In this document: one piece after another, positions 1-9,081 of the stretch | Numbering within the stretch: the first letter of the stretch is position 1 | Layout: the number at the start of each line of letters is the position of its first letter | Assembly: GCA_015499985.1 (NCBI GenBank) | Contig: JAAAUF010001108.1 | Location: 1 to 12,116 of the forward strand | DNA from: Haplosporangium gracile | Lineage: Eukaryota; Mortierellomycota; Mortierellomycetes; Mortierellales; Mortierellaceae | Length of the DNA: 12,116 nt | Reading direction: 5' to 3' | The notes under the pieces: generated by a model | What the model saw: the letters and a program-made list of their open reading frames with translations, nothing else | The model's database searches: none | What the model was told of the DNA's origin: nothing | Translations under genes and position numbers: made by a program

Positions 1-2079
1 GGAGATGAGGCCATAGCAGGAGAATGCCCCTCGTGCATCGATCCAGGGCCCGAAATGTACTTTGATCCAGGGTTGGGCGAGGGCTGCGACGACCTGCGTT
101 CAAGACCACCGCCCATTTGATGGATCGACTCTCGCTTGGCCAAAGGACGCTGCAGAAGGCGCTGTGACTGAGACTGTGACGACGACGATGATGATTGTCT
201 CGGGTGTCCTTGTCCACTGAAGCTACCTCTGTGTTCACGCTCTTGCTGCTCCAAGTACTGTTGGTGGCGCTGTTGACCAATGTTGGGGTGAGAGTGTGAG
301 TGATGAAGCTTCTGTCCGCCTTGGCGACCAGAGGTTGCTGGAGGTGGGCCACCACTAGAGGAAGGATGAGGAGGTCCGGTGGGTGTGACAGAGCGGGGTG
401 GCTGATTGTAACTAGTACGAGATCGGTAGTGTCGCGAGTCTTCGCTGTCCAGTGGGGGAGTACCGGGGACCTGAAGGTAGGTAGGATGAAGACCAGAGGG
501 TGCATTATCCTCATAGTCCATCATCATACCCTCATCGTCAACAAGAGAAGGACGACGGAGCTGCTGAACAGAAGCCCTACGATTGACAGACCCTTGGTGC
601 GGGTAAGGCTGTGAAGGTCTGCGGGCATCCAAAGGATGCTGCTGGTGGCCACTCATACTGCGATCATCAGGGACAATCTCCATCGAAAGCGGGTTCTAAG
701 GCAATTGCTCCTCGGGGTTTTCCTTCAGACGCCGCAAACGTTCGGACGTAATCTCGGCTCCCAGGCGTGGACTGCCATCGTTCTTAGTCGAGGCACGACG
801 CGAGGGCTTGGTCACGGGGGGTGGCGCCAGGGCAAGGACATTCTCGCCAGGACTGGTTGCTGAGCCTGAAGCGTTTGTGTCTGGGAGCGAGTGGCCATAG
901 ACAACACCTGCAATCATGTTGCGGATCTTGGATTCCGAGTACGACTTGTTGCAGATCAGACTCATGGAGACTGGAGGCCGGCACTTGAACCTCAAGTTTC
1001 CGTCTGCCAGGAAGAAAGCGAACGTGTATAAACCATGTTAGTACGTATTCTTGATACCAGATACTTTTTCTCACGTTTTGTCGAAGGGGCGCGACGAGAT
1101 ATAAAAAAACGTGTCGTTTACCTGACATGCCGTCGCGCTGGATGGTATTGCGGCAGAAGCATTTGGCGCATGGGATGAGGTTGCGGTACTGCTTAAACAG
1201 GGCAATGGTCTCTTCTTGAAGCGCAGACCGGGGCAAGGTGGCAGTCATGGTCCTGAGAGAGCCTCGTCGGGAAGAAGGGGCGGTTGTGCCAGTCGTGATA
1301 GTTGGTGTATCGGCGTTGAGCGATGCAGTCTCGGGCGTTCCTACCAGAGCGCTCATACCTTCATGACGCATTGAAGGGGATGAAGTGTCAACAACGAGGC
1401 GGTGGCTCCGCTCGTCGAGGTCATTGTCATCATCATCATCGTCGTCGTTTTCTTGGTCTTCCCGGTCATCTCTCGACATCATCGACTCGTTGGGTCCTCC
1501 CATGTTGACCTCAGAAGACGAAGCACGGCGGCTCGAACCGGTCGAGCGCTCATCCATGTCCTCGCTGCTGATGTTGCTGTGGACCATACCAGCATTCTCA
1601 GGCGCAGGCACAGGGGCGCTAGAAAAGCCGTGCTCAGTCTTAAGCTTCAAGAGCTGTTGATGCTGCTGTGGTTGGATCGCAGGCGAGGATGTGTAGTAGT
1701 TGTTCTGACTCGAAGATGACGATGGATGTGCTGAAGAGTTCCGCCTGCTGGAGGAGTCTGAAGAGTGTGGTGCAGGGGCGAGTGGGTGGACAGAGTCATC
1801 GTTTGCATAATCCATGCGGTTGTTGTTGTTGTTGTCGTCGTAGTTGGATGTGGAAGAAGACTCGCCTTCTGTTGCTGCTACTGCATCGCCATATGAGGAA
1901 CTTTGCCTCACCTCCTCTTGCAGCTCATTAATGCGACGGATATCGAGCTCTGGTTCGATCTTGAGTGCCGACGAGCTCTTTTTGGTCGGAGACTGGGATC
2001 TTGATTGCGAGGGTTGGTTGTTGTTGCTGCTGTTGCTGTTGCTGTTAGCTATGGAGGATTGGGACAGGGCAGACAACAT
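1..2079 (-). CDS. Zinc-ribbon-like, Ser/Gln-rich probable transcription regulator (3' end outside window, in-frame TAG)
   Basis: I do not recognise the gene by name. Exons are complement(1122..2079) and complement(1..1003). The first ATG in frame is at 2079, with A at -3; the frame runs upstream to 2190 but only from a TTG. Residues 1-35 are Ser/Asn-rich. LKIE (K40) and LKTE (K147) fit the SUMO-acceptor consensus. Residues 211-220 are mostly Asp. At 302-350 there is a compact motif: C304-x2-C307 (plus C309), a basic turn QRDGMSDGN, then C327-x9-C337, which looks like a zinc ribbon. A charged stretch at 403-418 precedes the TAG at codon 422. Beyond the TAG the same frame stays open for 231 more codons to the window edge, rich in Gln, His, Ser and Pro. 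Eight Arg-Arg-x-Ser motifs are spread over both parts. Low complexity plus a metal-binding motif suggests a nuclear DNA-binding regulator; this is inference. The reading frame is certain, the function is not. Confidence 0.85.
696..698 (-). other. In-frame TAG inside the zinc-ribbon gene's exon 2
   Basis: The codon between CAATTGCCT and AACCCGCTT is TAG, in the same frame as the coding sequence on both sides. The 231 codons after it to the window edge contain no other stop, and their translation is Gln/His/Ser/Pro-rich, like the rest of the protein. One C-to-T change would turn a CAG (Gln) into this TAG. Other readings are a true C-terminus at residue 421, programmed readthrough, a 120-nt optional intron ending at this TAG (complement 696..815, weak GTGACC donor), or a base error. 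Confidence 0.95.
1004..1121 (-). other. Intron of the zinc-ribbon gene (118 nt)
   Basis: On the minus strand the donor is GTAAAC directly after ATGTCAG, the branch site TACTAAC is a perfect match to the fungal consensus, and the acceptor is CTTCCTGGCAG. Splicing joins G to AC (phase 1) and makes Asp320. It restores a continuous frame through both halves of the cysteine motif; reading through instead gives an unrelated tail. The intron falls between the first cysteine pair and the second, so unspliced mRNA would lack a complete metal site. Confidence 0.92.
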
Positions 2080-2300
2080 GCTGGAAGCTGCTGAAAGGGA
2101 TTTGGGGGAGAAGGAGGAGGGGTGGCGGTAGAGGGATGTATGTTTGTTTAGGATAGGGGGCGTTGTGAGGAGGAAGGGGAATGCTCTCAATTATTTGGTG
2201 TGGTATGGAAAAGGGGTGGGGGCGGGAAGTGGGCAAAATGCAGAAGTGCGAGTGGAAGAGAATAAGGAATTAAGAAAAGAAATAGGTTTTTTTTAAGTGA
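2080..2300 (-). promoter_or_regulatory. Probable 5' leader of the zinc-ribbon gene
   Basis: Upstream of the ATG at 2079 the minus strand is strongly pyrimidine-rich, as is common for fungal leaders. CCCTTTCAG and CTTCCAG lie within 20 nt of the ATG, and TCCTAAAC lies about 60 nt upstream, so an intron in the 5' UTR ending just before the start is possible. I see no paired donor that I would commit to and no clear TATA box. The transcription start cannot be placed. Confidence 0.4.
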
Positions 2301-4366
2301 GGACAACGAATTGGGCTAAGAGATGGAGAAAGAGTGAGAGAAAAAAAAAAAGGAAAAGGTGGTTAGAAGCAAGAATATGGACAGTGAACAACGAAAGAAG
2401 GGGGCTGCGTGTGGATGGAAGGAGGAGAGGAGGGAAGGAAAGAGAAATAGGAGCGGGAAAGTAGTAAAGAAAAGAAAAGAAAAAGAGACGACTCAGCATC
2501 TTGAATCCTTGATATAGATGCGCGGATTGCTCACACACACAATGCGTCAATGCATGGACCATTGTACTACACCAAAAACGACTACGACTACCAAAAGAGA
2601 GAGAAAAAGGGCGGGGTGTGTAAAGTATTGAACACACTTAACGTGTTGAAACGAGCATCCCTCTGTGTTACACTTCAGATAAAAAAAATAGAAAACGAGT
2701 GCCAGCGTACTTCAAGGGACAGGACAAGGAAGTATAAGGGGGCGAGAAAGAGGGATGTCCAAAAGAGCACAAAAAGAGAAAGAATAACAAAAAAAAAAGG
2801 ACGATTCAATCGGGGTAAAAAGGGCATGTGGACTCGTTGTTCGTTTTGGCGACATACGGCTCAGAAGGTACATAGGCATACCTCTCACACACAAAGTAGG
2901 GACATGGGGTAACTGCAGAGAAAAAAAAAGGCTACATCCAGGAGTCAACCCCTTACCCCTCTGAACAAAGAAAAAAGCAAGAGCGGATAGAGACTAGTAG
3001 AGCAATGGTCCCCACCCTTTTACTTAAGTGCCCAAGGAGCTGAAGGGCTTGAGGACATACCCAAAAATAAAGATGGGATCTTTCCGGAAAGTGGTGGGTG
3101 GCGGTGTATCAATGTGTCACAGAAAACAAAAAAAGAGTGAATGAGGGGAAAGAGGGGAGGGGGGAGGGGATAGTAAAGAGAAGGGATGATGCAGTAGGAG
3201 GCATTATTATTGTAAACTATATAAGACCACCAAAGTTATTTTTTCAATTGAAATCTCCTTGCTTTTCTACGAGATTCACTCAGTCGGTTTAAACATTGTG
3301 CCATCAGAGAGGAAGAGAGAGAACAGGCGAAAAGAAGGGAAGGGGGTATGGAGAGAATGGACAACGAGCGAACAAACAAATGAACAAACGGAACGGACGG
3401 AGGGGCAGAAGGAATGAAAAAAGCACGACGTGTTTGCACATGCACCTCAAACAAGATATAATGCCATCGCCAATCCCAGGCAATCTGGACCACCTTTCAT
3501 ACCAACTATTGGCTCACAACATAAGCACACTCACAATGGGGTAATGGTGCGTGTGTGTAAACGAACAAACTCACGGCTCAACTCTCCATTGGATCTTTGA
3601 AAAGATGCTCCAAAGATATGCGGAATAGGAAACAATATTATAACAACAATAATAAGGGATGCCGGCTTTTTCGTTTTAAAAAAACGGAGAGGAGGGTGTG
3701 GTCAATCGGCTCTAAACCCAGTTAAAAAATATAATAAGGAAAAGCAACTCTTTGTGCGTACTTGGGGTAGTGAGGACAGAGGAAGGAATAGAGGATGGAA
3801 GGCAAGGAAAATACACCACACACACTCACAAAAGAAGGAGGAAGGGAGTAAAGGAAGGAGGGGAACCATTGGATATATTGATATATTTGTGTAGCTCGTA
3901 GGGCTCAACGATAATGACGAAAACAACCAAACAGTCCACCTAGCCATTGAATATTAAGATGGTTGATAGGAGTGAAGTAGAGTAGAGAGGAGCTACGCGA
4001 CTCAAACAAAGGAACAAGGAAGGGGTCAACAAACCTCAATTGCGTTGTGAAAGAAAAAAGAAGGTTGAGGGAGAAGATGGAAACGATGACAGAGCAAAAT
4101 AAAAGGGAACAAAAAGAAAAAGAAACAAGTCTTTTAACATTACGGAGAGAGGGATGAGGGATGAAGGATAGTAAAGAGAGTAAAACATTAAAATCGGAGC
4201 ACGGTCAAACAGCAATAGTGTCTTCAAAGCTTACCACAATGTTCTCTAGGGGAGCTGTGATGATTGCTGTTAACGTAGTAAGTGTGGTCTACACCGTAAG
4301 AAGGTCAAGCTATGGCTCTGTTGATGTACAAAATGAACAAACGTAGGATGAGAACATGTCACTTGC

Positions 4367-4390
4367 AGAGAGAGAGAGAGAGAGAGAGAG
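4367..4390. repeat. (AG)12 dinucleotide microsatellite
   Basis: Twelve uninterrupted AG units, flanked by acttgc on the left and ggtaaaa on the right. Likely length-polymorphic between isolates. It sits in the purine-rich intergenic tract and has no visible coding role. Confidence 0.97.
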
Positions 4391-4866
4391 GGTAAAAGGG
4401 TGGTTGCGATAATATATTCGTTGGGTGCGGGGTAGTAATGGGAAGAAGAATACGGCGAAGAAAATCAATTCAAATCCATCACGGCGGGGTGAAAGAAGGA
4501 AGAAGTGCGAGGTGTCATGTACAGGAGAAAAGAAAAACGAACGGAGGAAAGGAAGGGAAGGACGAGAAACAGGGAGAAATAAGACTTGTAAAAAAAACCT
4601 ATGGATGAGGTAGTAGAGGATACAGGAATAGGAAGGATGAACGTGCTCAACTGTGTGAAAATAAAAGAAGTGAGTCGCGATGGAAAGAAGGAAGGTGAAA
4701 GAGAGAATGGTTGCTTACGAGTGGAATGGTTGGTTGGTTGAAGGCTTATAGTGGTCAATGCTCAACAAGGCAACAATGAAAGAAAATTATTGACGCGACG
4801 GCTATGCTTTTGAAGGGAGGGAAAAATACACGAGGGTGGATCGAGTGGTGTCGGGGGTTCTTTTAT

Positions 4867-4919
4867 AGAAAGAGAGAGAGAGGAGAAAGAGAGAAGAGAG
4901 AAGAGAGAAGAAAGGGGGA
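4867..4919. repeat. 53-nt uninterrupted polypurine tract with AAGAGAG units
   Basis: Every base from 4867 to 4919 is A or G. The inner part repeats GAGAAGA-type units and is partly mirror-symmetric, a kind of sequence known to be able to form intramolecular triplex (H-DNA). TTTTATA immediately to its left reads TATAAAA on the minus strand, so this could also be part of a leftward promoter, but it is 2.8 kb from the ATG. Confidence 0.8.
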
Positions 4920-5941
4920 TGGCCAATGGATGGGGGGTAATGGCAAAGTTTGTAGGTGGAAAAGAGTGTGAGGTAGAGAAAAAGGAAAGGGAAAAGGAGG
5001 ATGGCGGAGATGAGGATGGAGATGGGGATGTGAGGAGAGGGACAATCAATGACAAGGCCAGAAAGGGATAATGAATGAAGAGGAGACAAGGAAGGAAAGG
5101 AGAACAAGAGAGAAGAAAAGAGAAAAGAGAAGATGTGCTTCCGGGGGTGCGAGTGTGTATGTGGGTGCGGATGTGGTAGTGGATGTAGTACAAAAGAAAC
5201 AAACAACAGAGTCTCTATCTTGCTGCTAAAAGGTTTAAAGGTTTAGAAGGTGCTGGATAGTTGTTCTCAAAGGAATGTTTTTTGAAACACAGGGCACGAA
5301 CAGGATTGAAAGAAAGGAAGAGAACAGACACGGACACGGATGAAGGCAAAGAATGAGATCCTTTCAACACGAAAGTGATAGAAGAAAGAGGCGGGGGGTG
5401 TGAGGGGGTGTCTCGGTTGGATAGGGATGAAGACACATAAAGCGACAAGAGAAGGAAAGAGAGAGCGAGGGGTTGGGGTCGATCCCCTTGCTGCTGTTGT
5501 TTTTATTCCTTCAATTGACATTAGGCCAGCACACAAAGGGTGAATTATCTCCGCAGAAAGGGATGGATGAAAGGGAGTGTAAGTGCGAAATGGGTGCATC
5601 ATAGAGAAGAGAGCGTGTCCGAGGTAAAAGAGAAGGGAGGGGTAATTAGGGACAAGTCAAGAGAGAAGAGAACAAAGAAAAGGAAAAGTAAGGAGGGAGA
5701 TGCGGAGGACAGGAAAGAGGGGGGCAACCTTGGACCTCTGTCGGACACATCACGTAGCTAGAGAACCCACATCTAAACACACAACACAAACCTAAAAGGC
5801 ACAAGGCAAAAGGCAAGGATAGCATTGTAGCATCCCATTCGGGGTGTGATGGGGGGTGAGTGTTTTGAGCCCTACCCTGCCCTGCCCTTGCCCTAAAAAA
5901 AGACAAATACCTATCCCTGGATTGTGCTCTCAAGATATATT

Positions 5942-5947
5942 TTTATT
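5942..5947 (-). terminator. AATAAA poly(A)-signal-like hexamer, minus strand
   Basis: AATAAA on the minus strand, about 22 nt downstream of the stop codon of the candidate exon at 5969-6027 and followed by an AT-rich stretch. By itself this hexamer is common by chance; its placement relative to that exon is what makes it notable. Confidence 0.35.
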
Positions 5948-5968
5948 TGCCCATGGACACACTGCAGC

Positions 5969-6027
5969 CTACGCTTCGTTGTTGTTGTCGTTGCCACGGT
6001 ACTGGGCGTATTCATGAGCACGCACAT
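5969..6027 (-). pseudogene. Candidate orphan 3'-terminal exon or gene relic (18 codons plus stop)
   Basis: On the minus strand an acceptor-like AAATAG is followed by 59 nt that in one phase read VRAHEYAQYRGNDNNNEA and then TAG, with AATAAA just beyond. The residue mix and codon use look like a genuine hydrophilic protein C-terminus, unlike the low-complexity translations around it. I found no convincing upstream exon on the right. It may be the last exon of an undetected gene, a relic of a duplicated gene end, or chance. I cannot name a parent protein. Confidence 0.3.
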
Positions 6028-6744
6028 CTATTTCTTTTTTTTTAATCATGCACGGTAACACCCCTCTCCTTCTCTCCACTCCGTTTTTCTTGCTGTAACA
6101 AGCATATCACGCGTCGTGAATTAGATGTATCAATTGCCTGCAAGAGGGATGCAAAGCATCTTTCATTTCTCGCGTTTGAATGAAGGAAGCAGCCCTGGGT
6201 GATGCACAAATGGTCTGCACTGGGTAATAATGGGTGATCTATCTTTTTCTGCACTCTGGCAATTTCCTTCTGCTCTAGTATTTTGCTTTTCTAATTTCAA
6301 TTAGCAGCTGCATGCCCTTTGTGCACAGTTACGGCGTATTTGGATTAAAGTGCTGCAACATATCACAAACCAGGCCACCATCACATCTATCCTATGCGTC
6401 TTGGGGGCATAGAACAATGAACAATGTGAAAGAAAAAATTAGCGATGAAAAGGACCCCTCGAATGCCTCTATGTCTCCATGCCCTTAGACTTTCCCCTTC
6501 AAACAATTATTTTGAGGACGTGTATCTTTGAACCCTTACCCTTCTCTCTTTTCCCTTTCTCCTTTGCCTTCCGTAGCTAAATGGATGGGGGCCGGGTCTA
6601 ATTTGCTGTTCTCGAATGATGGTGATGATGATGAAGAAGTAGGAGAGCATTGGTTGTTACTGCGATTTGCAAGACAGGGCATGAACCAAAACAACATCCT
6701 AACAGTTCCCGGTTCTGCCTGTCATGTTGTTTCTCACAATGCGT

Positions 6745-6766
6745 AAAAGGGATTTGAATCCCTTTT
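6745..6766. repeat. Inverted repeat AAAAGGGATT / AATCCCTTTT, 2-nt spacer
   Basis: Perfect 10-bp arms separated by TG. The centre faintly recalls a tRNA T-arm (TTCAAAT on the minus strand), but the closing G-C pair is absent and no acceptor, D or anticodon arm can be drawn. It could be a binding site for a dimeric regulator; there is no direct evidence. Confidence 0.85.
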
Positions 6767-7160
6767 CCAGTACACTCTTGAAAGCCAAAGCAGGGGGTCA
6801 AGGAAGATTGATGCGTGTTTATGTGTGCTGTCTGTGTGTCCTTGTGTATTGGCAAAGGGGCTACAAAGTTCAGAGAGCTAGGGGTGAGTGACGCGAGGAA
6901 GGGATGATGATGTGTGGCAGGGAAATGGGAAGGGAAAAGGGTCTAGGACAACCAACCACGCTCCTCTATTGTGTCAGCCTACTCGAACTAAACCCTTTCA
7001 TAGCTTGCATGAATGCGGAAATGTTTTTTAGGGTATCAATGAATACGGATAGCGGATGGACGTGTGGTTGTGGTTGTAGGGGCAGATCGCGGGAAGAGAA
7101 GAAAAGGGCCTTATTTTTTTCTCATGCAAAGAGTCCAATTAGCATTGGTGTCACTCTTCG

Positions 7161-7178
7161 GGACTCCATATGGAGTCC
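7161..7178. repeat. 18-bp perfect palindrome GGACTCCATATGGAGTCC
   Basis: The sequence equals its own reverse complement over 18 bases, with an NdeI-like CATATG centre and no spacer. An uninterrupted palindrome of this length is not expected by chance in 12 kb. It is unconnected to any gene I can see and lies about 1.9 kb upstream of the rightward start codon. Confidence 0.95.
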
Positions 7179-8410
7179 ATCATTCTAGTTCCACCTTTCA
7201 TCACCATCATCCCCAGCAGCAATACCACTCAACCCCCAGGGTCGACTCCATCAAAATAGATAAAGTGAGAAAAAAGACGGGGTAACAAGAAGCCACTCAT
7301 AATGAACACATGAGGTGAGGGTTTCTTGTTGTTTTGCTATCCAGCTTGCTTGCTATCTACATGTCCTATCTTGTCTGTCGGGCTCTATGCCTTTCTTTTT
7401 GCCCCCCTTCTCTTGAAAGGAATGACATCTTTTTTTAACCTTATTAGGTCCATCGAGGAGATAAATAGGAACGCGATATTTGTTTGGAATTGAGCGCACC
7501 TTCTCCGTATTGTGTTTGACTTTTTTTCTAGCGTTTGTGTGTTATTTGGACTCTCCGCTTTTTTGCTATGCATACAAGGACAAGGTAGGACATACCTTTT
7601 CTTTTCTTTTCTTTCTACGCGTTTTGTCATTTCATTTGACGAGGATGAATGGATGTACTATGAGATGATTGACTATGATGATGGAGAAGAAGGAGCTCAG
7701 GAGGAATATCAGGAGGAAAGAAGGTATGAACGTGGAGGATGTACAAGTAATAGGGAGAGAAGGTCCAGGGGTTCCTGGGAAGACGGGAGCTCTGATCTTG
7801 GTATGATCTTATCAGAAATGAAAAAATATGAGATTGAGATTATGCTATGTGGTGTATGTAGGATTGTCTCTTCTTTCATCAAGTTTCCCTTTTGATGCAC
7901 GATAAAACAAAAGACGAATAGTTTGGAAAAGGGATGGATGTACAGTAGTACAGTGCAAGGAAGGAAACAGAAAAAAGGGGAATCAAGAAAGAAAACAGGA
8001 AAGGGAAAATAGGTATTCGAGAGTGCCACAGCAGGTCATGGTGCGGCTGTTTGTCTGAGAATTGGGCGTTGCATTCGATAAACACAAGTTGGGCGGAGTG
8101 TCGTCTGTCACGCGTTTAGGTCTTGCTTAGAGTGTATATGTGACAGATACCATAAAAAAGAGAGAGAAGGGGTCTGTGCAACATAGAAGGAGAGAAGGAA
8201 GGGGACCGAACATCAACCCAAGGGTGGTCTACCATACTCTTGACTCTTGCGACGGATGCTTGGACCTCGCGCTTTGTACACCAGTTGAGAACATTACTAT
8301 GCAGGTATATCAACAAGACGATTCCCTGTCTATAGATGTGAAAGAGTGCAAATAAGAAAGCAAGAAACAAGGAACTGTCAGTTGAAGGTGGAATCGTCCT
8401 CACAACTTAA

Positions 8411-8468
8411 AGAGCAAGCGTAATAGCACCAATGGAATTCTTGACAGCTATACCGAGAGCAAGCGTAA
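8411..8468. repeat. Direct repeat AGAGCAAGCGTAA, two copies 45 bp apart
   Basis: Identical 13-mers at 8411-8423 and 8456-8468. The 45-bp period puts both on roughly the same face of the helix. They lie 615-670 bp upstream of the rightward start codon, so they could be paired regulator sites for that gene; function is inference. Confidence 0.85.
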
Positions 8469-8859
8469 CCATCGACTTGTTCTGCTCACAATCACGCACT
8501 TCTACTCAACTCTCATTCGAAGAGAAGGGAAGGGAAGTGAAAGAGAGCAAACAATTCCTTTGGTGAAGACAGATAGAAAGGAAAAACACTGTTAGCTTAA
8601 TAGTTTTGTCTTGCTCTAATCGATGGGTTGATGATGGACATATTTCAATCGACAAGATGAACGGCGATAACACAAAAAAGTGCGGAGGGAGGGAGGACCG
8701 AGAGGACCGAGGGACAGTGTCGTCGTGGTGTTGCTGTGTGTCCCATTAGGGCAAAATGAGAACGTAAAAATAAACTTGGCTTGGACATGCTGGATACGCT
8801 GGTTCAAGGGGGTGGACTGGTCGTATTTGCCTGTGTGTGTGTGTGTCTCCAAGACGAGA

Positions 8860-9081
8860 TCCAAATAAATACTCGAAGTCTTTTTGTTCATTTTTATCTT
8901 CTTCTCATATTTCTCTCTTCATTGTCTACTGTTCCCACCATCACCACCACCACCACACTATCAGCTCCTTACTCCTTCCTACAACAACACCAACACCAAC
9001 ACCAACACCAACAACCAATAACCACTTCTCCACCTTGTCACCACCACTGCTACAACCACTTCCACCTTCAAAACAACAAAT
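8860..9081 (+). promoter_or_regulatory. Core promoter and 5' leader of the rightward gene
   Basis: AAATAAATA near 8862 is followed by a pyrimidine-rich stretch (about 8880-8935) and then an ACC/CAA-rich leader without G runs, ending in ACAACAAATATG. CT block followed by CA-rich leader is a usual fungal layout, and the A at -3 suits the ATG at 9082. I see no convincing TATA box. The 5' end of the transcript is not resolvable from sequence alone. Confidence 0.55.
8985..9008. repeat. (CAACAC)4 hexanucleotide repeat in the leader
   Basis: Four exact CAACAC units followed by CAACAA, within the presumed 5' UTR. A (CAC)-type run at about 8938-8956 precedes it. The tract is free of G and U-rich pairing, so the mRNA leader should be poorly structured, which would favour scanning to the ATG. 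Confidence 0.9.

Larger units (their letters stand above)
2300..5760. other. Long purine-rich (plus strand) intergenic tract, no gene seen
   Basis: The plus strand here is dominated by A and G for about 3.5 kb, with many GGAAGGAAA, GAGAGA and GAAAAAG runs; the minus strand is therefore CT-rich. Open frames on the minus strand translate to Ser/Leu/Pro/Phe-rich low complexity, which is what skewed composition alone gives because stop codons are purine-rich. I found no splice-joined coding pattern. The tract lies upstream of the leftward gene, so promoter or long 5' leader is the natural reading. Confidence 0.6.
5761..8859. other. Mixed-composition intergenic region, no complete gene seen
   Basis: Composition is more balanced than to the left, with a T-rich stretch near 7310-7620 and purine-rich stretches near 7620-8020 and 8140-8210. 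Apart from the candidate exon at 5969-6027 and three small repeats or palindromes listed separately, I found no open frame with credible splice partners. The 127-codon frame at 7512-7895 and the frames at 8116-8403 were considered and rejected. It probably includes the distal promoter of the rightward gene. Confidence 0.5.

Noticed and set aside
1323..2131. Several plus-strand frames rich in Ser, His and Leu
   Set aside because: Antisense shadows of exon 1 of the zinc-ribbon gene, caused by its repetitive Ser/Asn/Asp codons.
4762..5206. Two long minus-strand frames of Ser/Leu/Phe/Pro-rich sequence
   Set aside because: Shadows of the polypurine composition; low complexity throughout, no domain, two frames open at once.
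6740..6830. Possible tRNA, from TTCAAAT between complementary arms on the minus strand
   Set aside because: The T-arm closing pair is A-C, no A-box or cloverleaf can be drawn, and the arms continue as a simple inverted repeat.
7512..7895. 127-codon plus-strand frame with an acidic Tyr-rich middle
   Set aside because: The first part is T-rich and the second is purine-rich, so its Phe/Leu then Glu/Arg/Gly content follows base composition. No splice partners, promoter or recognisable domain.
8116..8403. Overlapping open frames on both strands; the plus frame is followed by a GTATAT donor-like site
   Set aside because: Neither strand has a credible acceptor or partner exon, and being open on both strands argues for chance.
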